Shown in pieces: positions 50,786 through 56,802 of a DNA stretch of 64,000 nucleotides (position 1 is the stretch's first letter; each line of letters starts with the position of its first letter). Location: positions 186,001-250,000 of the forward strand of contig JANQSI010000010.1 of the NCBI GenBank assembly GCA_028284125.1, given 5' to 3'. Position numbers and translations under genes: made by a program. Origin of the DNA: Cyclobacteriaceae bacterium (GTDB lineage Bacteria; Bacteroidota; Bacteroidia; Cytophagales; Cyclobacteriaceae). A model generated the notes under the pieces. It was not told the DNA's origin. It did no database searches and saw only the letters and a program-made list of their open reading frames with translations.

Positions 50786-51805
50786 TTGAAAAGGTCTCTG
50801 ATAAGCGTCTTTATAGGCGCTTCTTTTTTGATTTTGGCAACATCCGGAGTTTATGCTTTCTTTTCCGGATACAGCTCGATCAATGTTTTTCTTCACGTAC
50901 TATTTGGCTGGCTCTTTTTGTTTGGAGCTGTTTTCCACCTACGAAATAACATATCAACCTTGTTTCGATATTTTCGAAAGTTAGATGCAAGGATCTTAGC
51001 AGTTGTTTTTTTGGTATTGGTTTTTGGCGTTTTTGCTGGTATTACACCAATCCAACGCCTACAATCCTGGTATCAGACGCACAAAATAGATTTACCAAGA
51101 GAACAATCGAACGAGTATACCATTTACGATTTTTCTACAGACTTTGAGCAGGGAATTGAATTGGAAGTACTCGCAGGTGAACATTTTTGGTTTCCCCAGA
51201 TGAGCATATGGATTGAAGATACGTTAGGAAATTATGTGGAAACAATAATGGTGACATACTCAACGTCAAAAGGAGTATTCTACGGGGGAAGAACCAAGGA
51301 CAATTTCAAGTTGTTGGATAAGCAGTCGAATGATGAACTACAAAAAATAAGGGTTGATGCTTTGCCTTATTGGTCACATAAGAGGGGAGTTAAATATGAA
51401 GATGGCTATTTTTCGCCCCCTCCTGATCAACCAATGCCAGACGGAATAACTGGAGCGACACCCCAGGGAAATTTCAAATTTCTTTCTAAGAGAAATCCTC
51501 TGGAAAAATTCCGTGTACTGCTCGAGGTTAATGTTGCGTTTGATGAAAATGAATATTTCTCTGAGTTCGACTTTCCAGATGACGAAAAATACCACAGTGG
51601 AGCCGGCTTATTAGGTCAACCTTCACTGATATATAGTACGACTGTGTCTCAATTTGATGATAAGAAATATTACCTTATGGATTTGATTGGACACGGACAT
51701 CATTCTGGTCAATCCGGAGAACTCTTTGGGGAAATAAGCAGAATAACTACAGCAAAAAATATCCTCGAGCGGGTAATCGTCCAATTAAAAAATTCAACTA
51801 TTTAA
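50786..51805 (+). CDS. membrane/periplasmic protein of the sigZ operon (DUF4405-like helices, possible redox domain)
   Basis: 339 residues from a TTG start, chosen because the following MKRSLISVFIGASFLILA is a proper N-terminus and no ATG is near. Three membrane helices (about 6-26, 33-53, 70-88); His37 and His51 lie in or at the end of the second, a spacing seen in b-type heme proteins and in DUF4405. The periplasmic part (100-339) has ALPYWSHKRGVKY and PMPDGITGATPQGNFK; the D-x(2)-GAT-P type motif recalls domains that accompany FMN-binding or DUF2271 proteins, and HGHHSGQSGE is a His-rich loop. A role in electron transfer to a periplasmic thiol or metal site is inferred. It overlaps the end of the convergent dehydrogenase gene by 8 bases. 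Confidence 0.7.
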   Translation: MKRSLISVFIGASFLILATSGVYAFFSGYSSINVFLHVLFGWLFLFGAVFHLRNNISTLFRYFRKLDARILAVVFLVLVFGVFAGITPIQRLQSWYQTHKIDLPREQSNEYTIYDFSTDFEQGIELEVLAGEHFWFPQMSIWIEDTLGNYVETIMVTYSTSKGVFYGGRTKDNFKLLDKQSNDELQKIRVDALPYWSHKRGVKYEDGYFSPPPDQPMPDGITGATPQGNFKFLSKRNPLEKFRVLLEVNVAFDENEYFSEFDFPDDEKYHSGAGLLGQPSLIYSTTVSQFDDKKYYLMDLIGHGHHSGQSGELFGEISRITTAKNILERVIVQLKNSTI

Positions 51806-52685
51806 ACATGTCGCTCACCACCAAATCTTTCGATCCTTTGGTGTATTTATAAAACCCTTCTCCTGTTTTTGCTCCAAGATATCCGGCAGTAACCATATTA
51901 ACCAATAGAGGACAAGGCGCGTACTTTGGATTCCCAAAGCCATCGTAGAGAACATTCATAATAGAAAGACAAACGTCCAGCCCAATAAAATCTGCCAGTT
52001 GAAGCGGACCCATCGGGTGGGCCATCCCCAATTTCATTACTGTGTCGATCTCTTCAACACCGGCTACTCCTTCATGAAGGGTAATGATCGCTTCATTGAT
52101 CATTGGCATCAAAATTCGATTGGCGACAAACCCTGGATAGTCATTGACTTCTACAGGAACCTTATTTAGGTTCTTGCTCATTTCCATGATTGAGTTGGTC
52201 GTCTCGTCAGACGTAGCGTAACCTCTGATCACCTCGATCAATTTCATCACGGGAACCGGATTCATGAAATGCATTCCAATCACTTTATCTGGTCGATTAG
52301 TTGCGGCTGCAATTTTTGTAATGGAGATGGAAGAAGTATTTGTCGACAGGATAGCAGATTCAGGAGCATGGGCATCCATGGTCTCGAAAATCTTTTTCTT
52401 GATATCGAAATTTTCTGTTGCGGCTTCAACAACCAAATCTGCTGATTTTACTCCTTCTTCAGTAGAAGTGAAGGTTGTTATGTTTCCCAATGCAGCTGTC
52501 TTATCATCTTCTGAGATCAACTCTTTTTGGACTTGTCGATCCAGGTTTTTGCCAATGGTAGCAAGTGCTCGCTCTAAAGCCTCGTCTGAGATATCTATCA
52601 ATGATACCTTGTAACCATTTTGTGTAAATACGTGCGCAATACCATTTCCCATAGTACCGCTTCCAATGACTGAGATGTTTTTCAT
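51798..52685 (-). CDS. 3-hydroxybutyryl-CoA dehydrogenase (3-hydroxyacyl-CoA dehydrogenase family)
   Basis: 295 residues. NAD-binding GSGTMGNGIAHVFTQNGY at the start, the Glu/Asp after the second strand, VVEAATENFDIKK, catalytic region with GMHFMNPVPVMKLIEVIRG (His) and the C-terminal dimer part with VNDYPGFVANRILMPMINEAI and MKLGMAHPMGPLQLADFIGLD. Oxidises 3-hydroxyacyl-CoA in fatty acid or butyrate-type metabolism. It is a stand-alone enzyme (no fused enoyl-CoA hydratase). Cytoplasmic. Confidence 0.94.
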   Translation of the reverse strand: MKNISVIGSGTMGNGIAHVFTQNGYKVSLIDISDEALERALATIGKNLDRQVQKELISEDDKTAALGNITTFTSTEEGVKSADLVVEAATENFDIKKKIFETMDAHAPESAILSTNTSSISITKIAAATNRPDKVIGMHFMNPVPVMKLIEVIRGYATSDETTNSIMEMSKNLNKVPVEVNDYPGFVANRILMPMINEAIITLHEGVAGVEEIDTVMKLGMAHPMGPLQLADFIGLDVCLSIMNVLYDGFGNPKYAPCPLLVNMVTAGYLGAKTGEGFYKYTKGSKDLVVSDMFK

Positions 52686-52712
52686 TTAGTTTAAGTCTGT
52701 TAAAGCCAGTTC

Positions 52713-52781
52713 CCTCATTTAGTCACCCTTTCCTCATTTAGTCACCCTGAACTTGTTTCAGGGTCTTAAGTTCAGAATGAC
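52713..52781. repeat. intergenic hairpin repeat with CCCTGAACTTGTTTCAGGG
   Basis: CCTCATTTAGTCACCCT is present twice with a period of 19 (52713-52729 and 52732-52748). The second copy runs into the perfect hairpin ACCCTGAA/TTCAGGGT (52744-52764, loop CTTGT). AGTTCAGAATGAC (52769-52781) is a further reverse copy of the GTCA..CTGAACT part. Short palindromic repeats with this core are, to my knowledge, dispersed in many bacterial genomes. Confidence 0.6.
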
Positions 52782-52802
52782 TTGATCAGGAATAAATAGT
52801 TC

Positions 52803-53867
52803 TTAAGCGTTTCTGTTGACGCAATTCAGATCTTCGAATGCTACTTTCAATCGGTCAACGAAAGATTTTTCTGCCTCCCTGATCCAAACTCTTGGATCGT
52901 AGAATTTTTTGTTGGGTTTATCTTCTCCTTCTGGATTTCCGATTTGACCTTGTAGGTAATCTTGTTTTTCGTTGTAATACCCCTTAATTCCATCCCAATA
53001 GGCCCATTGCATATCAGTATCGATATTCATTTTAATAGCTCCGTAGGAGATAGCCTCTCTAATCTCTTCTCTGGATGATCCTGAACCACCGTGAAATACA
53101 AAGTTCACTGGATTATGCCCAGTACTGTGTTTCTCTTCGATGTGGTCCTGAGAATTCTTAAGGATGATAGGAGTCAATTTCACGTTTCCTGGCTTGTAAA
53201 CACCGTGGACATTACCAAAAGCTGCCGCAATCGTGAAATTGTCGCTCACCTCTTTCAACTTTTCGTATGCATAGGCAACTTCGTCTGGTTGAGTGTACAG
53301 CATCGAATTATCTACATCTGTGTTATCTACACCGTCTTCTTCACCACCGGTAACACCAAGCTCTATTTCCAGCGTCATTCCCATTTTGGACATTCGCTTG
53401 AAGTATTCAACACACGTACCAATGTTATCCTCGATCGGCTCCTCCGATAGATCCAGCATATGAGAAGAATAAAGCGATTGACCCGTTTGTTCAAAATGCT
53501 TTTCGTTGGCATCTAATAGTCCGTCGATCCATGGTAGTAATTTTCTGGCTGCATGATCTGTGTGAAGGATAACCGTGACTCCATAAGCCTCAGCCATGTG
53601 ATGTACGTGGTAGGCTCCAGATACACCACCTGCAATTGCTGCTTTTTGGTCTTCATTGGAAAGTCCTTTTCCAGCGAAAAAAGCAGCTCCACCGTTGGAA
53701 TATTGGATCATTACTGGAGAATTCAGCGCTTTTGCAGTTTCCATTACTGCATTGACTGTGCTTGAACTGGTCACATTTACTGCCGGAAGAGCAAAACTGT
53801 TCTCGTTCGCGTAATTAAGAAGGTCGGTAACTTCTTGACCTGTGAGTACTCCAGGTTTGAATTTCAT
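52803..53867 (-). CDS. fbaA: class II fructose-bisphosphate aldolase
   Basis: 354 residues starting MKFKPGVLTGQEV (an upstream ATG frame of 18 more residues is not conserved-looking). Zn-dependent class II type A aldolase: ALPAVNVTSSSTVNA, the first Zn ligands in HTDHAARKLLPW, E/H ligands further on (ELGVTGGEEDGVDN), FVFHGGSGSSREEI and NIDTDMQWAYWDG. It splits fructose 1,6-bisphosphate in glycolysis and works in reverse in gluconeogenesis. Cytoplasmic. It has a good -7 promoter box of its own. Confidence 0.96.
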   Translation of the reverse strand: MKFKPGVLTGQEVTDLLNYANENSFALPAVNVTSSSTVNAVMETAKALNSPVMIQYSNGGAAFFAGKGLSNEDQKAAIAGGVSGAYHVHHMAEAYGVTVILHTDHAARKLLPWIDGLLDANEKHFEQTGQSLYSSHMLDLSEEPIEDNIGTCVEYFKRMSKMGMTLEIELGVTGGEEDGVDNTDVDNSMLYTQPDEVAYAYEKLKEVSDNFTIAAAFGNVHGVYKPGNVKLTPIILKNSQDHIEEKHSTGHNPVNFVFHGGSGSSREEIREAISYGAIKMNIDTDMQWAYWDGIKGYYNEKQDYLQGQIGNPEGEDKPNKKFYDPRVWIREAEKSFVDRLKVAFEDLNCVNRNA

Positions 53868-53906
53868 AAGATGTAATTTGTTGTTATTTGACAGAAAATT
53901 ATTCCG

Positions 53907-53914
53907 CAAATATA
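53907..53914 (-). promoter_or_regulatory. -7 promoter box of fbaA
   Basis: Reverse-strand TATATTTG is a full match to TAnnTTTG, 39 bases before the ATG. A TTTC stands 18 bases further upstream in place of the usual TTTG. Confidence 0.5.
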
Positions 53915-53947
53915 GTGGCAAGAGATGCGAAAGAAAATGTGATTAGT

Positions 53948-54094
53948 CTAATCTCCAAGAGTGGTCTCAAGAAGAGCTGGTTGGACAGCTACAGTATTGG
54001 AATCAACCACTTTTGAATCCTTTTCTCCTTCAGATGCAGCATAGGCGAGGAGAGCGATTAGGTATAGAAATTTGATTAGGATTTTCAATTTCAT
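53948..54094 (-). CDS. small secreted peptide (48 aa)
   Basis: Read by hand on the reverse strand: MKLKILIKFLYLIALLAYAA is a signal peptide of standard form, followed by a 28-residue acidic chain (SEGEKDSKVVDSNTVAVQPA...) without Cys. It could be a short lipid-free export product or a regulatory peptide. A GACACC/GGTGTC hairpin lies 10 bases upstream of its start. No family is recognised; the signal peptide and the empty surroundings argue for a real gene. Confidence 0.5.
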   Translation of the reverse strand: MKLKILIKFLYLIALLAYAASEGEKDSKVVDSNTVAVQPALLETTLGD

Positions 54095-54103
54095 GAGTCA
54101 TAA

Positions 54104-54120
54104 GACACCCTAAAGGTGTC
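54104..54120 (-). other. leader hairpin before the 48-aa peptide gene
   Basis: GACACC and GGTGTC with a CTAAA loop, 9 bases upstream of the ATG on the reverse strand. No T-run follows, so it is not a terminator; it may control translation of the peptide. Confidence 0.35.
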
Positions 54121-54150
54121 AAAGGTTTAAATCCTAATTGAACTTTTTTA

Positions 54151-54203
54151 AAAAAATGGCGCAAGAATCTGTCCTTTAAGCTTTTGACCTTGCGCCCTTT
54201 TTT
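54151..54203. terminator. long-loop bidirectional terminator
   Basis: GGCGCAAG (54158-54165) and CTTGCGCC (54189-54196) with a 23-base loop. Six to seven T residues follow on either strand. It would end the DUF6249-like gene on the reverse strand. Confidence 0.6.
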
Positions 54204-54535
54204 CAAGCGTTTTCGTCGTTCTTAACAATGAAATAGTATAGCAAGAAACCGATTGCAATACATACAGCTTCGATTCCATAAGGCATAGCTTCATCACCAT
54301 CAAGTCTCATGTAATCAATGATAATAAGGCCGATACCGGCAAACAAAACGATAAGACCCCATTTTAGCGCATTTTGCTTGGAAGTCATTGATCTAAATAT
54401 GTTAGCAGTTTCTTCGTTTACCATGTCTTTTTCAATTAGTCGTTTTTTGAGAGAATAATTTGTTAAGGTTGATACAAATAGAATCAGTGATCCGAAAACG
54501 GATATAATTGCTACTATGGGTATTAAATCATCCAT
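54203..54535 (-). CDS. DUF6249-like small membrane protein
   Basis: 110 residues with three membrane helices (about 5-25, 58-77 and 84-103). The pattern MDDLIPIVAIISVFGSLILF with a later KWGLIVLFAGIGLIIIDYM is typical of the DUF6249 family, a Bacteroidota membrane protein often found beside an ECF sigma factor gene, as it is here (divergent, 140 bp). Role unknown. Confidence 0.75.
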   Translation of the reverse strand: MDDLIPIVAIISVFGSLILFVSTLTNYSLKKRLIEKDMVNEETANIFRSMTSKQNALKWGLIVLFAGIGLIIIDYMRLDGDEAMPYGIEAVCIAIGFLLYYFIVKNDENA

Positions 54536-54675
54536 GATACATTTTTAGTTTCATTTAACATTATTTGGAACGTCTGACAGTAATGTTCCAGCAAAAGGTT
54601 GCAAGGATTCAAGAATAAAAAAATTAAATTGTAGTAGTGCAACATAAGGTCGCCCAGGATTGACTAATAGACAAC

Positions 54676-55221
54676 ATGGATGAAAAGCAGCTTGTAGCAT
54701 CTGTATTATCTGGAGATGATGGAGCCCTTCGCATACTTATTGGAAAGTACGAGAGGCTGGTGGGTCATATGGTGGCTCGTGTGATCACAGATAATATGGA
54801 TCGAGAGGAGCTATGTCAAGATGTTTTTGTAAAGATTTATGAAAAACTAGACACTTTTCATTTTGATTCTAAGTTATCTACATGGATAGCAACAATTGCT
54901 TTTAGAACGGCGGTTAATTTTGCCAAGAAGAAACGGTTGGATCAGGTTGATTTCGATTCTGTAGAGTTTCAAATTCCTGATTCTTCAAAATCGTATGAGG
55001 ATGAAGATCTAAGTAGGTTTGTTGTTAAGCTAGTTGATCAGCTTCCGACGAGCTACAAATTGGTTTTGACCCTGTTTTATTTGGACGGGTTTAGCTATCC
55101 GGAAATCGTAGATATTACCGGAATGCCTGAGGGTACGGTTAAGAATTATTTACATAGAGCAAAGAATAAATTAAAAGTTATAATCGAAGAACACGCAAGA
55201 AAGGAGGTTGAACTTGTATGA
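54676..55221 (+). CDS. ECF RNA polymerase sigma factor
   Basis: 181 residues. Region 2 with RILIGKYERLVGHMVARVITDNMDREELCQDVFVKIYEKLDTF and region 4 with QLPTSYKLVLTLFYLDGFSYPEIVDITGMPEGTVKNYLHRAKNKLK mark a group 4 (ECF) sigma factor. The stop overlaps the ATG of the next gene by 4 bases (ATGA). That neighbour is a small membrane protein that could act as its anti-sigma factor. Targets are unknown; the DUF6249-like gene across the divergent region is a candidate. Confidence 0.95.
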   Translation: MDEKQLVASVLSGDDGALRILIGKYERLVGHMVARVITDNMDREELCQDVFVKIYEKLDTFHFDSKLSTWIATIAFRTAVNFAKKKRLDQVDFDSVEFQIPDSSKSYEDEDLSRFVVKLVDQLPTSYKLVLTLFYLDGFSYPEIVDITGMPEGTVKNYLHRAKNKLKVIIEEHARKEVELV

Positions 55222-55544
55222 AAGATTTTGATAAAATAGTTGAAGACGGTTTAAAGATGGAGACAAACTTTAAACTAGGTCTGGATTTTAAGGACAAGGT
55301 TGTCAAACTAATTAGGAGACGAGAACGCATCTCGCAACGAAAGTTTTATTTTCTAATCGCTTTAGGCATGGTTGCAATTGTTGGTTCAGGTCTTGCAGTT
55401 GTACTTTACTTTACTGATATTCAATCGTTTGAATCATTTAAGCAAATAGTTCCTTTAGCCGTACTAATAGGAAGTATGGTTGCTGGAATTCAGTATTTGG
55501 ATAAGAAGCTGGTAAAAGATAAGATGTTCAAACAACTCGCTTGA
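55218..55544 (+). CDS. small membrane protein co-translated with the ECF sigma factor (possible anti-sigma)
   Basis: 108 residues: a soluble N-terminal part of about 45 residues (MKDFDKIVEDGLKMETNFKLG) with a basic stretch KLIRRRERISQRK, and two membrane helices (about 48-68 and 76-92). Short cytoplasmic domain plus membrane anchor, made from the same message as the sigma factor by a 4-base overlap, is the usual layout of membrane anti-sigma factors, but the conserved ZAS motif (HxxxCxxC) is absent. Its 3' end overlaps the convergent gene by 17 bases. Confidence 0.65.
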   Translation: MKDFDKIVEDGLKMETNFKLGLDFKDKVVKLIRRRERISQRKFYFLIALGMVAIVGSGLAVVLYFTDIQSFESFKQIVPLAVLIGSMVAGIQYLDKKLVKDKMFKQLA

Positions 55545-55881
55545 TGATTTCCCATTCCAGCATATAGCTAGCTGTACTTCCTTCTCTTGCAACCTTCATT
55601 GTAGTAAAATAAGTAGACGCTCGATCTTCCTCTTCCACGTGCATGGTAAATGTTCCTAACAGATCGTTCTTACTCAGAAAATCAAAATCCCAGAGCTCAA
55701 CAACCATGTCATGATCGGCCTTGTGAATGAATTCCTTATTGATTTCTTTCTTCTCTCCTGAATTGATTGATTTATAAGGACCTCCTGGCCACAACTTCTT
55801 CCCTTCATATTTTAAGAATACTTCATCCTTATCTACTTCATCATTCAAGGTACAATGCAGGGTGAGCAATTTTATATGCAT
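55528..55881 (-). CDS. C2-like beta-sandwich protein
   Basis: 117 residues. The start MHIKLLTLHCTLNDEVDKDEVFLKYEGKKLWP and the middle MVVELWDFDFLSKNDLLGTFTMHV (a D-x-D-F-x-x-x-D loop) look like a C2 domain, in which aspartates of two loops bind calcium. The C-terminal strand SYMLEWEIIKRV fits the same fold. Bacterial C2-like proteins are rare and their role is open; there is no signal peptide. It overlaps the end of the sigma-linked membrane protein gene by 17 bases. Confidence 0.65.
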   Translation of the reverse strand: MHIKLLTLHCTLNDEVDKDEVFLKYEGKKLWPGGPYKSINSGEKKEINKEFIHKADHDMVVELWDFDFLSKNDLLGTFTMHVEEEDRASTYFTTMKVAREGSTASYMLEWEIIKRVV

Positions 55882-55916
55882 GATTCAGCTGTTAATGACT
55901 ATAGAAAGATAGTGAA

Positions 55917-56309
55917 TCATTCCAAGAATGGCTGATCAACTGGCTCCCAAAGTTCAATTTTTCTTCCTTCCGGATCCATGATCCACCCAAATTTACCATA
56001 GTCGTATTCTTCCACTTTGTCGATTACTTCGACTCCTTCTTTTTTCAATTGATCCAGTAGCTCCACCAGGTTTTCCACTCGGTAATTGAACATGTAGTCT
56101 TTTTCGCTTGGGTTGAAGTAGCTAGTGTCCTTGGTAAAAGGTCCCCAGGCGGTGGTGCAAACTCTTTCCTTGTTCTCTAAATCTCGCCATTTGAATAATC
56201 CACCCCATTCATTGGAAACTATGCCAAGGTGTTCCTCATACCATTTTTTCATTTTTTCAGGGTCTTCTGCTTTAAAGAAAATACCACCGATTCCAGTAAC
56301 TCGTTTCAT
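55917..56309 (-). CDS. VOC-family protein
   Basis: 130 residues of glyoxalase/bleomycin fold: GIGGIFFKAEDPEKMKKWYEEHLGI, a FKWRDLENKERVCTTAWGPF stretch, YMFNYRVENLVELLDQLKKEG and KFGWIMDPEGRKIELWEP. The ELWEP end with metal-ligand Glu is typical. Substrate unknown. Cytoplasmic. It lies 35 bp downstream of no obvious partner; the reverse-strand helical membrane protein gene precedes it by 73 bp. Confidence 0.9.
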   Translation of the reverse strand: MKRVTGIGGIFFKAEDPEKMKKWYEEHLGIVSNEWGGLFKWRDLENKERVCTTAWGPFTKDTSYFNPSEKDYMFNYRVENLVELLDQLKKEGVEVIDKVEEYDYGKFGWIMDPEGRKIELWEPVDQPFLE

Positions 56310-56382
56310 GTTTTTTTCTTCAAATGAAAACGAGTATCAACTACCAATCAAGAGGGATTTACAAAATCATCCGAAAGGGTGA

Positions 56383-56613
56383 TTACTTGGATTGACATTG
56401 TTCAAGCTCATCTGCTATTCTTTCAGCTTCGGCTTGAGCAGCTTTAGCCTCAGCTGCTGTTTTGGTTGCCAATTCGGCTTGTCTTTCAGCTTCTAATTGA
56501 TTCTCTCGCGCAACAGTAAGATTCTTTTCTGCTTCAAAAGCTTTTATATAGCCGTAAGTGATAGATAGTGCCGTGATCAATGATAAAATGATAATTATTA
56601 AGTTCTTTTTCAT
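56383..56613 (-). CDS. membrane-anchored coiled-coil protein (76 aa)
   Basis: From MKKNLIIIILSLITALSITYGYIKAFEAEKN, an N-terminal membrane helix, the chain continues as an Ala/Glu-rich coiled coil with regular AEAERQAELATKTAAEAKAAQAEAERIADEL spacing. It resembles short Lpp- or TolA-like periplasmic coiled coils but is not one of them. Function unknown. A 9-base inverted repeat lies upstream of the start. Confidence 0.65.
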   Translation of the reverse strand: MKKNLIIIILSLITALSITYGYIKAFEAEKNLTVARENQLEAERQAELATKTAAEAKAAQAEAERIADELEQCQSK

Positions 56614-56629
56614 AGTTAGTGATGAATGA

Positions 56630-56667
56630 ATTGTTTCGGTGAAAACCAAAAGGTATGGCGAAACAAT
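56630..56667. promoter_or_regulatory. inverted repeat upstream of the coiled-coil protein gene
   Basis: ATTGTTTCG (56630-56638) and CGAAACAAT (56659-56667) are exact reverse complements with 20 bases between. On the reverse strand TACCTTTT, near the -7 consensus, lies between the arms. This looks like an operator over a promoter. Confidence 0.4.
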
Positions 56668-56802
56668 CTTTGAATTTGATATGTTCCTAATAGATAAAAA
56701 TACTGGTTTGATCTTTGCATTACAACCACTGATAAAAAATCGACTATTTTTAAAATCTATCTTCTCGATCTTACGTTGAAGACACAGATAATTATGTAGA
56801 CT

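Noticed and set aside
50231-50896. A 221-residue reverse frame across the sigZ operon
   Set aside because: It covers three well-supported forward genes, is Ser/Phe/Arg-rich with no domain, and is a mirror frame.
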